Positions 16,290-25,249 of a DNA stretch of 64,000 bases are shown in pieces. The position numbers were made by a program, and so were the translations under genes. Each line of letters opens with the position of its first letter. Within the stretch, counting starts at the first letter, position 1. The notes under the pieces were generated by a model. The model did no database searches and was not told where the DNA came from. It worked only from the letters and a program-made list of their open reading frames with translations. The stretch comes from Geoanaerobacter sp964528055. GTDB lineage: Bacteria; Desulfobacterota; Desulfuromonadia; Geobacterales; DSM-12255. The stretch spans positions 169,138 through 233,137 of the forward strand of contig CAZGQM010000006.1 of NCBI GenBank assembly GCA_964528055.1. The letters run 5' to 3'.

Positions 16290-18509
16290 TCAGTAGCGTC
16301 CATATTTCTTGCGAAACCGTTGACGGTAAATCTCGGCCACGGTATTGACAATGAACGTAAAGATAAAAAGCAATACCGCCGACAAAAACAGCACCCGGTA
16401 GAGAGTTCCGGAATGTGGTGCCTCCGGAATCTCTACAGCGATATTCGCGGCAAGGGAACGGAACCCGTCAAACATGCTCAGATTCATGATCGGCGTGTTG
16501 CCAGTGGCCATAAGTACAATCATGGTTTCACCAACCGCCCGGCCAAAACCGATCATTATTGCCGAGAATATGCCCGGAACAGCTGAGGGGAGAACCACCC
16601 GCCAGGCTGTCTGCCAGCGGCTGGCGCCAAGTGCAAGTGAAGCAGCGGAAAGGCTCTTGGGAACATTGGAAAGTGCATCCTCGGCAATGGTGAAAATAAT
16701 CGGGATAACGGCAAATCCGAGCGCCAGAGAAATAACCATTGAATTACGCTGATCGGCACGGATTCGCCAATGATCATACAACCAGAGCTTGAAATCACTT
16801 CCAAACAGCGCGACCTCGGTAATGCCTCCGAGATAGAAAGCAATAGCTCCGCCCAGCAGGACTGCCGGGATAAGGAGTAGAAATTCATGACCATATCCCA
16901 CCCGGTCAAGAAGGGAAGCAGGTTTAAGCCTCTGCCAAAGGAGAATGACGATAAGCAGAATGACCGGGAGAACTACCATACTCAGAAAAAAACCGACAAT
17001 GGTCTTGTCCAGAAGTGGGGCGAGCCAGAGACCACCCAGGAATCCGATCACTACTGAAGGAATGGCTGCCATGATCTCGACGGATGGTTTAATGATGGCC
17101 TTGATCCGTTGATTCATGAACTGGCTGGTGTAAACAGCCCCCAGGATTGCCAGGGGGACCGCAAAAATCATGGCATAAAAAGTCCCCTTCAGGGTGCCGA
17201 AAATCAAAGGGGTCAGCGAAAGTTTCGGCTCGAAATCATCGTTGGCAGCTGATGACTGCCAGACAAAGGCCGGCTCGTTGTATCCCTCATACCATACCTT
17301 ACCGAACAGGGTAGAGAAGCTGACCTCCGGATGAGGAACTTCAAGCTGCCACACCGAAACAGTACCGGACTTATCGATTCCTATCAAACCGTTCCCCTTT
17401 GCAGACAATCCTGCCCTGGCAATGGGATGCGACGCTCTTAGAGTCAAAAGGTGCCGCTCGGATGTCATGTGATCCAGATGCATGACCCCGGCAGCGTCGA
17501 TACTCAGAATTGACTTGTCTCGCAACGACGGGATGAATTCATCAACTTGCTGCTCATGACGTGACAGCTTATGAATAAGGTGAAGCTGTTTTTTGTTCAG
17601 ACCTTCACTGGAGACTGCCGACCAGGTGGAAACGCCCCCCCGGTCATCGGCAACAGCCAGTGAAGCATCGCCGATAACGAATCCAAGGGTCGCAATCTTG
17701 CGCCCGTCAGTGAATGCCGGAAATGAATCCAGTAACTGTGGTGTCCCTGCAGCAGTCAGATCCCATCGGAGCAGTGTACCGCGATCTGTACCGACATAGA
17801 GATAGGTTCCTTTCTGGTCAAGTACGGCTGCAGATATCCGACCGGTTATCTGGTCGGTCAGCGGGATACTCACGCTCTTGCTGATTTCAGTACCGAAAAG
17901 GTCTTTTTGAATCTCCTGCCGGGTAACAGTAATCCGGTCATCAGCGGAAATGTCCACTCGGGTCATCCCATTTTCTGTCTGCCGCACCATGATTTTCTTC
18001 GAAGCTGCAGCAAGTCCATTTGGCGGGACAAACGCTGTGGTTACCACCTTATGTTGAATGGTGCGCTTCCCTTGATCATCATATCCAGGCGCGAATTTGA
18101 CCTGGAGGACGGTAAAAACGCCATCGTCCCAGGCAAGCCCATACCCGAAGCGGCCAGCCCGATCGAGATAGCCCACCCTGCTGCCAGGAGAACCAACACG
18201 CTCCGCAGGCACCTGATCGAGTATTTTCCCTGAACGGAGGTCGATGAACGTCAACATGCCCCGGTCATCGAGCAAAAAGCCGCTCTCCAGATAGTCATCC
18301 AGACCGGCCGCAAGTATTGACGACTCGCTAGGTACAGCAAACGATGCGACGAGCTTGGCCGAAGGAGGATAAAACAGGGGTAGCGCAACATTTGCAATCA
18401 GGGCCAGTATGCCGATAACACATGCAATGACAAGAAACCCCACAAATTGAATGGCTTTCCCGGCCAACCGGTCACGGCGTTTGATTCTTTCGATCAGACC
18501 TTTTCTCAT
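16290..18509 (-). CDS. pstC: Phosphate ABC transporter permease PstC, long form with propeller-like insert
   Basis: The 739-residue protein starts with a cytoplasmic basic end and one membrane helix (about 22-50). An insert of about 360 residues follows, rich in short beta strands with WD-like repeats (for example YVGTDRGTLLRWDL and DDRGGVSTWSAV), suggesting a beta-propeller outside the membrane. The permease domain occupies the last 310 residues, with the coupling loop near EDALSNVPKSLSAASLALGAS. A 12-bp hairpin separates it from pstS. Similar long PstC proteins occur in other proteobacteria. The role of the propeller is unknown and may be sensing or docking of PstS. Confidence 0.93.
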   Translation of the reverse strand: MRKGLIERIKRRDRLAGKAIQFVGFLVIACVIGILALIANVALPLFYPPSAKLVASFAVPSESSILAAGLDDYLESGFLLDDRGMLTFIDLRSGKILDQVPAERVGSPGSRVGYLDRAGRFGYGLAWDDGVFTVLQVKFAPGYDDQGKRTIQHKVVTTAFVPPNGLAAASKKIMVRQTENGMTRVDISADDRITVTRQEIQKDLFGTEISKSVSIPLTDQITGRISAAVLDQKGTYLYVGTDRGTLLRWDLTAAGTPQLLDSFPAFTDGRKIATLGFVIGDASLAVADDRGGVSTWSAVSSEGLNKKQLHLIHKLSRHEQQVDEFIPSLRDKSILSIDAAGVMHLDHMTSERHLLTLRASHPIARAGLSAKGNGLIGIDKSGTVSVWQLEVPHPEVSFSTLFGKVWYEGYNEPAFVWQSSAANDDFEPKLSLTPLIFGTLKGTFYAMIFAVPLAILGAVYTSQFMNQRIKAIIKPSVEIMAAIPSVVIGFLGGLWLAPLLDKTIVGFFLSMVVLPVILLIVILLWQRLKPASLLDRVGYGHEFLLLIPAVLLGGAIAFYLGGITEVALFGSDFKLWLYDHWRIRADQRNSMVISLALGFAVIPIIFTIAEDALSNVPKSLSAASLALGASRWQTAWRVVLPSAVPGIFSAIMIGFGRAVGETMIVLMATGNTPIMNLSMFDGFRSLAANIAVEIPEAPHSGTLYRVLFLSAVLLFIFTFIVNTVAEIYRQRFRKKYGRY

Positions 18510-18532
18510 ATAAGCTACCTACCCGGTAACAC

Positions 18533-18561
18533 GAAACGGCCGGTTTGGCCGGCCGTTTCGG
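18533..18561 (-). promoter_or_regulatory. 12-bp perfect hairpin between pstS and pstC
   Basis: CGAAACGGCCGG and CCGGCCGTTTCG pair perfectly around a 5-base loop. No T-run follows on the minus strand, so full intrinsic termination is unlikely. It fits an RNA-stabilising or partially attenuating hairpin that gives much more pstS than pstC mRNA, as the binding protein is needed in excess. Confidence 0.7.
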
Positions 18562-18583
18562 TTCTTTCAGCTCCGTACTCTGG

Positions 18584-19552
18584 TTACAGGCTTTTCATCT
18601 GCTGATCTACGATCTTCTTCGGAAGTGGGAGGAAGCCATCCTTGACAACAATTTCCTGGCCTTCCTTGGAGAGGATGAATTTTAAAAATTCTTCCTGAAG
18701 CTTCGGCAGGGGCTTATTCGGCTCCTTCGTCACGTAGATGTAAAGCATGCGGCCAAGCGGGTACTTGCCGGAAAGCACATTCTCATAGTTGGGCTCAAAC
18801 GCTTCGGCACCCTCTTTTTCTGACAAGCCAATAGCCTTCACGCCGGAGGTCTTGTAACCAATGCCGGAGTATCCCATGCCGTTCTTGTCCTTTGTTACCC
18901 CCTGCACCACGGAAGCCGAACCAGGTTGCTCCTTGACCGTATCCTTGTAGTCACCCTTGCTCAAGGTATGTTCCTTAAAGTAACCATAGGTACCCGATGC
19001 CGAATTTCGTCCATAGAGACTGATCGGTTGGCTGGAGAGTTTGCCGGTTACCCCAAGTTGACCCCACGTGACGATGTCAGACTGATAGCCACGCTTGCGG
19101 GTTTTGGAAAAGGCCGCATCAACTTTCTCCAGGGAGAGGGATTTTATCGGGTTATCCTTATTGACAAAGACCGCCAGAGAATCCAGGGCAACCCCTATCT
19201 TGGTCGGCTTGAATCCATACTTTTTCTCGAATGCATCTATTTCGCTACTCTTCATCTCGCGCGACATCGGTCCGAACTGGGCTGTTCCGGCAACAAGCGC
19301 AGGCGGTGCGGTACTGGAACCCTTCCCTTCTATCTGAATGTTGACATTTGGGTACTTCTTGCGAAATCCTTCCGCCCACATCGTCATGAGATTGTTCAAC
19401 GTGTCGGAACCGATGCTGTTCACGTTTCCGGAAACCCCGGCAGTCGCCTTGTATTTCGGAAGCTTGGCATCAACCTTCAGCGCTTCCGCCGAGGCCAGAG
19501 TTGCGGTAGTCATCAGACAGGCTCCCATCAGGACAGCTACTCTTTTCATCAT
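18584..19552 (-). CDS. pstS: Periplasmic phosphate-binding protein PstS
   Basis: PstS captures phosphate and hands it to PstCA. I chose the start at MMKRVAVLMG because AAGGAG lies 6 bases upstream; ATGs 2 and 12 codons earlier are alternatives (19558, 19588). A Sec signal peptide ends near TLASAEA. The phosphate-contact segments are visible: the SIGSDT loop after GNVN, GKGSSTAPPAL, SREMK and the SASGTYGYF loop. The protein is of the PhoX/PstS class common in deltaproteobacteria. It is the first gene of the pst block and is followed by a strong hairpin. Confidence 0.95.
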   Translation of the reverse strand: MMKRVAVLMGACLMTTATLASAEALKVDAKLPKYKATAGVSGNVNSIGSDTLNNLMTMWAEGFRKKYPNVNIQIEGKGSSTAPPALVAGTAQFGPMSREMKSSEIDAFEKKYGFKPTKIGVALDSLAVFVNKDNPIKSLSLEKVDAAFSKTRKRGYQSDIVTWGQLGVTGKLSSQPISLYGRNSASGTYGYFKEHTLSKGDYKDTVKEQPGSASVVQGVTKDKNGMGYSGIGYKTSGVKAIGLSEKEGAEAFEPNYENVLSGKYPLGRMLYIYVTKEPNKPLPKLQEEFLKFILSKEGQEIVVKDGFLPLPKKIVDQQMKSL

Positions 19553-19580
19553 GTTCATCTCCTTTTCTCCTTTGTTTGCC

Positions 19581-19601
19581 TGCTTCACGCAAAGTGAAGC
19601 A
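19581..19601 (-). promoter_or_regulatory. 8-bp hairpin in the pstS leader
   Basis: TGCTTCAC and GTGAAGCA pair perfectly around GCAAA, about 29 bases before the chosen pstS start and just upstream of its Shine-Dalgarno. There is no T-run on the minus strand. It may protect the 5' end of pstS mRNA or mark processing of a phoB-phoR-pstS readthrough transcript. Confidence 0.45.
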
Positions 19602-19664
19602 GCAGCGGTTTATAATCTGTTTGCAGTGTAGTGCTGTTGTGATCATCTCTGTCTGCGAGACATT

Positions 19665-21446
19665 TCATCTCTCAGTCGAAGCTTTTTGCAGGGTAAAGAA
19701 GAACGATGTCCCCTCCCCCATAGTGCTTTCACACGTTATGCTGCCACCGTGCAGCTTGATGATGTGCTTGACGATCGACAGCCCGAGCCCGGTGCCTCCT
19801 TCAGTCCGACTTCTGCCGCCATCTACCCGATAGAACCGCTCGAAAATCCGGGGCAAGTTGTTAGGAGGAATTCCGGGGCCATTGTCCGCCACAGCGACTT
19901 TCAGCGAACCACCTTGATCTTCTACCCGAATGACGACGTTGCTTCCGACCGGAGAGTATTTGATGGCGTTGTCCACAAGATTGACAAAAACCTGTTCCAG
20001 GCGACCGGCATCGGCCAAAACCAACGGTGCATCAACAATCCCTTCGCAACTTATAGTGATAGACTTTGCCGTTGCCCTGTCTTCCAGAAGTTGGCACACC
20101 TGCCGAATGACTCCGCCCAAGTGCATGGGCTGAAGTTGCAGTGCGAATGCATCAGACTCCATTTCCGAGAGACTCAACAGATCCCGCAGCAGATTAGCCA
20201 GACGCTCCGCATGGCTATAGATAACCTCGACAAATCGGAGGGTATTTTCGGGACTCTCAGTTATGGTTCCACCGAGCAGTGTCTCGGCATAGCCCTTGAT
20301 AACCGTTACCGGGGTGCGCAATTCGTGAGAAACATTGGCAACAAAATCCTTGCGAATATTCTCTAGCCGCTTCAGATCGCTGATATCGTGGAAGACCGCA
20401 ACAATCCCCTGTAACCGGCCATCAAGGAGCAGAGGGACCCAATTGACACGGACAACCCGCTCCCTATTGGAAGTAATGACTACCTCTTCCTGATGTTCAC
20501 ATTTGTTAATGATTACCTTCTTGAAGGAATCATGGAGAGAAGGATGACGAGAAATATTAATCAACGAACTCCCAACGATATTTTCAGTCACATCGAACAG
20601 CTCGCAAAAAGCAGCGTTCACCATAGTAATTGTCCCTTGGGCGTCCCCCACCATGAGACCTTCTCCGATACCGCTAAGGATAGCCTGCAGTTGTCCCGTC
20701 TCGGTGCTGAGTTTTTCCATTTGCACCTCGATCCGCTCGGCCATCTCATTGATGCTTTTAGACATACCACTCAACTCGTCACCGGTTTCGACCGGCAGTC
20801 GGCGCGAAAAATTTCCGTGGCCAATTTCCTTGACAACGGCTGCTATACGTTGCAATGGCCTCATATTGAGACGGAAAACGAACAGGCTGAGTAAAAAAGC
20901 GAGAGTAAAGGCAAAAAAGAGACTTTCAGCAATGGTCGTATTGACGATAGAGCGGACAATACCAACGGCGGTCAACGGGAGAGCCAAACGGACGACGCCG
21001 CGCTCTTGGAGCTTGTCCCGGAACTGTACTGCAGCATAGACCATATCCGTCTGCAGTGTTGCCGAATAGCGGACGGCTGTTCCCTGCCCGGTTCGGAACG
21101 CATCCTTTATCTCAGGGCGATTGCCATGGTTATCCAGACTTTCCAGCTCTGTCCTGATCACTTCCGAATCAGCCAGCACCGTACCATCACCATGGATGAT
21201 CGTTACACGTGCACTGGTTATTCTGGACAGCGAATCGGCAAAAGCCTGAGCATCTACGCGCAGATCGGAAATCTCCAAAGCTGCGACCCGTGCCGCAACA
21301 TTGGCCTGAACAATGAGATTCTCACGGATCTTCCCCTCAACAACCTTTCCCAGACGTGGGCTGAGAAAGGCGAAGAGAAATACACAGGTAACTATCAGAA
21401 TCAACAGGTAGGATAGTCCTAGTTTGGTTCGAAAAGAGAACTTCAC
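19665..21446 (-). CDS. phoR: Phosphate regulon sensor histidine kinase PhoR
   Basis: The 593-residue membrane kinase has the domain order TM1 (about 11-28), periplasmic sensor (about 30-170), TM2 (about 172-190), HAMP (about 190-245), PAS (about 250-355), HisKA with H374 in VSHELRTPVT, and an HATPase_c domain with DNAIKYSP (N box), ADNGPGIPP (G1) and GTGLGLSIV (G2). The periplasmic loop is larger than in E. coli PhoR, which has almost none, and resembles the Bacillus PhoR layout. It starts at a GTG that overlaps the phoB stop (GTGA), so translation is coupled. It is followed by pstS. Confidence 0.95.
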   Translation of the reverse strand: MKFSFRTKLGLSYLLILIVTCVFLFAFLSPRLGKVVEGKIRENLIVQANVAARVAALEISDLRVDAQAFADSLSRITSARVTIIHGDGTVLADSEVIRTELESLDNHGNRPEIKDAFRTGQGTAVRYSATLQTDMVYAAVQFRDKLQERGVVRLALPLTAVGIVRSIVNTTIAESLFFAFTLAFLLSLFVFRLNMRPLQRIAAVVKEIGHGNFSRRLPVETGDELSGMSKSINEMAERIEVQMEKLSTETGQLQAILSGIGEGLMVGDAQGTITMVNAAFCELFDVTENIVGSSLINISRHPSLHDSFKKVIINKCEHQEEVVITSNRERVVRVNWVPLLLDGRLQGIVAVFHDISDLKRLENIRKDFVANVSHELRTPVTVIKGYAETLLGGTITESPENTLRFVEVIYSHAERLANLLRDLLSLSEMESDAFALQLQPMHLGGVIRQVCQLLEDRATAKSITISCEGIVDAPLVLADAGRLEQVFVNLVDNAIKYSPVGSNVVIRVEDQGGSLKVAVADNGPGIPPNNLPRIFERFYRVDGGRSRTEGGTGLGLSIVKHIIKLHGGSITCESTMGEGTSFFFTLQKASTER

Positions 21447-22135
21447 TTCGGTTCCAACTTGTAACCGAAACCACGAACCGTCTTAACGAGATCTCCTGCC
21501 GAGCCCAGCTTGTTCCTGAGTCGTGTAATGTGGGTATCAACTGTTCTGGTATCGGAAGTGTGGTTATAACCCCAGACATGACGCAGAAGGAATTCCCTGC
21601 TCAATGTACGCTCCTTGCGTTCCGCAAGAGCCATGAGCAATTTGAACTCAGTGGTGGTAAATATGATGGCTTCATCATTGACCGTTACAACGTGCCGATC
21701 GAGGTCAATGATAATCGAGCCGATAGTGAGAATATTAGTGGTATCACTACCCTGCTCACCTGTTGATGAACGACGAAGAATAGCCTTGATCCTGAGTAGC
21801 AGTTCCCGGTTCGAAAAAGGTTTGATCAGATAATCATCAGCTCCCACTTCAAAACCGACAACGCGATCGATTTCCTCGCTCCGCGCGGTCACCATGATCA
21901 CTGGAATCCCGGCCGTCTCCGGGTTTTTCTTCAGCAGCTTGCATACATCTATTCCGTTCAGTTCAGGGAGCATCAGATCAAGAATAATCAGGGCAGGCAA
22001 CTCTTTGAGCGCCATCTCGTACCCCTGTTTGCCTTCATTGGCAATCAACGTACCATAGCCTTCCTTGCTCAAATTAAAGGCCTGTAGCTCGGCCAGATCC
22101 TGTTCGTCTTCTATGATGAGTATTGTCACGGCCAT
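21443..22135 (-). CDS. phoB: Phosphate regulon response regulator PhoB
   Basis: This is a 230-residue OmpR-type regulator. The receiver domain has the acidic triplet around E9-D10-E11, phospho-acceptor D53 (LILDLMLP), T83 and K105. The C-terminal winged-helix domain shows FTTTEFKLLMAL and the recognition region DTRTVDTHITRLRNKL. Phosphorylated PhoB binds Pho boxes and activates pst and other genes during phosphate shortage. It is first in the phoB-phoR-pstSCAB-phoU series. The Shine-Dalgarno is weak, and a candidate Pho box lies upstream. Confidence 0.96.
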   Translation of the reverse strand: MAVTILIIEDEQDLAELQAFNLSKEGYGTLIANEGKQGYEMALKELPALIILDLMLPELNGIDVCKLLKKNPETAGIPVIMVTARSEEIDRVVGFEVGADDYLIKPFSNRELLLRIKAILRRSSTGEQGSDTTNILTIGSIIIDLDRHVVTVNDEAIIFTTTEFKLLMALAERKERTLSREFLLRHVWGYNHTSDTRTVDTHITRLRNKLGSAGDLVKTVRGFGYKLEPK

Positions 22136-22186
22136 TCACCCAAACAAACTTTCTTAAATCAAGTTAGCGGGACAATATCACCCTAT

Positions 22187-22204
22187 TGTTACAATTCAGT
22201 TAAG
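22187..22204 (-). promoter_or_regulatory. Candidate Pho box upstream of phoB
   Basis: Read on the minus strand, CTTAACT-N4-TGTAACA gives two 7-base half-sites with PhoB spacing, about 50 bases before the phoB start. Autoregulation by PhoB is usual. The match to the enterobacterial consensus is moderate at best. Confidence 0.35.
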
Positions 22205-22357
22205 ACTTTGCATATAAAATGAAACAATTTTTGTGCGAATCTCATTCCATCTCCCTTACCCGGGAAATGAAACAAAATTGCTACGTACAATTTTCACTGG
22301 TGCCACAAGGATGTAACCCTACTCTGCAATACTTCACTAAAACCACTGGAGGGATAC

Positions 22358-23437
22358 ATGAGACAGGCATTAATGCCGTTGGTGGGGCGTACAATCCGCA
22401 ACAATCCAACTTTGCTACAGGTGACCGTCAAGGCAACGGCCATGGTCCGCAATCTGAATATCAAGCCGTACCTCCCGAGCCGACGATTCCGTGAACATGC
22501 CATGTGCAGCGGAATGGAGACGAGTCTGCTTGCCTGTCGCAACCGGATATTCCGTGAAAAGGGGCAGGGCTCCTCCCCGACCATCATCGTGGCCGGTTTT
22601 GTTCCTGATGCAACCGAAGTGGTCGAATTCCAGCGACCGATCCTGAAAAGCCGCGGCTCAATATACTACATCAACTATCCACGAACCGGATTCGATAGCC
22701 AGATGTTCTCTGCTCAGCTTGCAGACCTGATCGACGACATAACTTCGCGCGGCGAATCACCAACCATCATGGGGATCAGCTTCGGCGCAGGCCTGGTCGT
22801 TGATTTCCTGCGACGAAATGTGATCAACAACCTTCAGATCAAGGAGCTTGTACTGGTCAGTCCGGTCTTAAGCCTGCAAGATCTTGTGCGGAGCGAAAAA
22901 GACCGGGATGGCGGGGTGCGGATGCTGGAGAGCAATATAAAACGGATCATCAAGGCCCATGAGGATGGCAAGTCCGATGTTGAACGCCAGGTAGAGCGTG
23001 CCAGGCGCTGCTTTCAGGCACTGTTCGAAGCGGGCGCCGAGAACAGGCAGCTTACCAGCCGTCATCTGTCAATCCGGCAAAAGATCATGGATGTCATTGA
23101 AAACACGACCGTACGGGGGGGTTACGAGCGATTGCTGGCCATGAAAGGATTTCAGGCGCCCGAAGCGGAAAATCAGCTCTTCCACGGCCCTGCCCTGCTC
23201 CTTTTTGCCGAATCTGAGGGAAACATCCTCGTGAACAATTCCCCAACCTTGACCCGACTCAGTATCCAGAGCGAATTGACAAAAGTCTTTCCCTTGGGTA
23301 CCTGCCGGGAAATCCGCTCAGGAAACCCCTCTGACCCGGTGCCCCACGCATCGCTGATTTTTCACTGCGAACAGTACAACCACGTACTGGCCGACTGGTT
23401 TAACCGGCAACCGGAAATCTCAAGGATGGCCGTCTAA
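22358..23437 (+). CDS. Alpha/beta hydrolase paired with a GH3 enzyme
   Basis: The 359-residue protein carries a nucleophile elbow G139-I-S141-F-G143, preceded by the TIIVAGFVPDATE segment typical of the first core strand and oxyanion region. H342 near the C-terminus (YNHVLADWF) is a candidate catalytic histidine. The first 50 residues are basic and not clearly a signal peptide. No lipase lid or thioesterase signature stands out, so the substrate is open. Its stop is 1 bp before the start of the GH3-family gene, so the two are almost certainly cotranscribed. An acyl ester or amide made by the GH3 enzyme would be a natural substrate; that is inference. Confidence 0.8.
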   Translation: MRQALMPLVGRTIRNNPTLLQVTVKATAMVRNLNIKPYLPSRRFREHAMCSGMETSLLACRNRIFREKGQGSSPTIIVAGFVPDATEVVEFQRPILKSRGSIYYINYPRTGFDSQMFSAQLADLIDDITSRGESPTIMGISFGAGLVVDFLRRNVINNLQIKELVLVSPVLSLQDLVRSEKDRDGGVRMLESNIKRIIKAHEDGKSDVERQVERARRCFQALFEAGAENRQLTSRHLSIRQKIMDVIENTTVRGGYERLLAMKGFQAPEAENQLFHGPALLLFAESEGNILVNNSPTLTRLSIQSELTKVFPLGTCREIRSGNPSDPVPHASLIFHCEQYNHVLADWFNRQPEISRMAV

Positions 23438-23438
23438 C

Positions 23439-25025
23439 ATGAGCACCGTACAGCTCGTAGCATCAAAGATGTTCCCGCTGGTTTCACCTCTCATCAACAT
23501 GGGCGCTGCCGTTGCAACAGATCATTTTCTGAAGCGGGACCCGCTGGCAGAACAGCGACAGCAGTTCTTTTATCTGCTGCGCAAGGCATCCGCAACCAGG
23601 TTCGGCAAGGATTACGGGTTTGACGACATAGCCCGGCTACCCTTTGTTGCCGCGTATGAACGGTATCGCCAGATCGTTCCCATAAGATCCTATGCAGATT
23701 TCTGGAACGATTATTTCAGCTCCTGTTACCATGAAGACACTTTAGGCAAACAGCTCAAACTGCGCGACATAACCTGGCCAGGACTCATCACCCTTTTTTG
23801 TGAAACTTCAGGCACTACCGCTCCGACCAAACACATCCCCTTTTCGGTTGACATGTTCCGCGCCAATCGACGTGCAGCCTTCGACCTCATGGCGTGCTAC
23901 CTTCATCATCATCCAGGTAGCCGACTCCTTGGCGGAAAATTTCTCTACATGTCAGGGAGCACAAACCTTTCCTCCCTGGGGGACGGCATTCAGAGCGGCG
24001 ATATGAGTGCCATTACATTGCGCTTCGCCCCGTCCTATCTGAAACCGTTTGTGGCACCATCGTCAAAAATTGCCGCTCTCCCCTGGGAGGAGAAGCTGGA
24101 TGCTCTTGCGCGACTTCTGCTCATCGACCGTGACATCACCGGCATCTCCGGGGTGCCGCCATGGATTCTGCTCCTGCTCCAACGCTGTATGGAATTGGGC
24201 AAAGCACCGCTGGCAAAGCTTCTCCCCCGGCTGGAACTGATCATCCACGGCGGTACGAGCCTCAAGCCCTACCATCAGGAGTTTACCGAACTGTTCGGTA
24301 AACGTCCCCCCGTTTTTCTGGAGGTACTCCCTTCCTCAGAAGCCTTCATGGGCTTTCAGGTTGCCGGTGAACAGACCATGCGACTTACCCCGTACTATGG
24401 AACTTTTTTCGAGTTTATCCCCTTTGACCAGCTTGGCGAATCGGGTCGGCCGATTCCCAATGCCGAAGCAGTTCCGCTGGAATCGGTGGAGGAAGGGACG
24501 CGGTATGCCGTCATACTCTCAACATGTGCCGGACTCTGGCGCTACCACATAGGTGACACACTCCGGATTACATCCAGGGAAACCATGTCCATCGAATTCA
24601 CCGGCCGGGACAAATTTCTCGATCGGTTTGAAGAGAAGGTCACCCAGTCGGAAGTTGATCAGGCAGTTGCTGATGTAGCGCGCGAAACCCGGGTGGATAT
24701 CCGCGAATTCATGGTAGGACCGGATATAGCCTCCCGCTGCCATATCTGGGTACTGGCCCTCAAAAGCAATGCATCACAGCACGGGTCCGATCACCTGGCA
24801 TCTCTCTTGGATTTAAACCTGATACGGCAGAATGCCGATTACGCCACCTTCCGCAGACAGGAGCGAATCAAGCCCCCTCAAGTTATCACCGTAGATGAAG
24901 AGCTCATCTACAACTGGTCAAGAGATATCCGCGGCAAACTCGGAGGTCAGAGCAAAATCCCGCACATTGATCCGACCCTTGAAGGAGAGATGCTGAAGAG
25001 TCTCATGGTATACGCAGGCATCTAA
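23439..25025 (+). CDS. GH3 auxin-responsive promoter family adenylating enzyme
   Basis: This 528-residue protein belongs to the GH3 branch of acyl-adenylating enzymes, which in plants join amino acids to jasmonate, auxin or benzoates through an acyl-AMP. The ATP-binding motif is at about 121-135 (CETSGTTAPTKHIPF). Later GH3 landmarks are the LEVLPSSEAFMGFQ region, YYGTFFEFIP, and TCAGLWRYHIGDTLRI with the FTGRDKFLD hinge. The length fits the family. Bacterial members have no settled substrate. It is bracketed by an alpha/beta hydrolase and a SAP-domain microprotein on the same strand. Confidence 0.88.
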   Translation: MSTVQLVASKMFPLVSPLINMGAAVATDHFLKRDPLAEQRQQFFYLLRKASATRFGKDYGFDDIARLPFVAAYERYRQIVPIRSYADFWNDYFSSCYHEDTLGKQLKLRDITWPGLITLFCETSGTTAPTKHIPFSVDMFRANRRAAFDLMACYLHHHPGSRLLGGKFLYMSGSTNLSSLGDGIQSGDMSAITLRFAPSYLKPFVAPSSKIAALPWEEKLDALARLLLIDRDITGISGVPPWILLLLQRCMELGKAPLAKLLPRLELIIHGGTSLKPYHQEFTELFGKRPPVFLEVLPSSEAFMGFQVAGEQTMRLTPYYGTFFEFIPFDQLGESGRPIPNAEAVPLESVEEGTRYAVILSTCAGLWRYHIGDTLRITSRETMSIEFTGRDKFLDRFEEKVTQSEVDQAVADVARETRVDIREFMVGPDIASRCHIWVLALKSNASQHGSDHLASLLDLNLIRQNADYATFRRQERIKPPQVITVDEELIYNWSRDIRGKLGGQSKIPHIDPTLEGEMLKSLMVYAGI

Positions 25026-25059
25026 TCAGTATCTGACCAGTGGAAAATGGAGATAAAAG

Positions 25060-25239
25060 ATGAAACTTGACGAAATCAGAGGAATTGCTCAGCAGCTTGG
25101 AATAAAGACAGGGAAAACAAAAAAAGCGGAGCTTATCCGCGCCATCCAGAGCGCTGAACGAAACGAACAGTGCTTTGAGACCTGGAAAGCTGACTGCTGC
25201 GGCCAGGATGACTGCCTCTGGCGCGGCGACTGCAGGTGA
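25060..25239 (+). CDS. SAP-domain microprotein with Cys-rich tail
   Basis: A 59-residue frame starts at ATG after an AAAATGGAG Shine-Dalgarno-like leader, 34 bp past the GH3 stop. Residues 1-32 form a SAP-like (Rho N-terminal-like) helix-turn-helix: LDEIRGIAQQLGI, then KTKKAELIRAIQ. This fold binds nucleic acid in other proteins. The last 22 residues carry C38, C46, C47, C52 and C58, five cysteines in a Trp-containing tail that could bind a metal. It is too short for most automatic gene calls. The stop lies 10 bp from the end of the convergent gene. Confidence 0.7.
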   Translation: MKLDEIRGIAQQLGIKTGKTKKAELIRAIQSAERNEQCFETWKADCCGQDDCLWRGDCR

Positions 25240-25249
25240 TATACACTGC

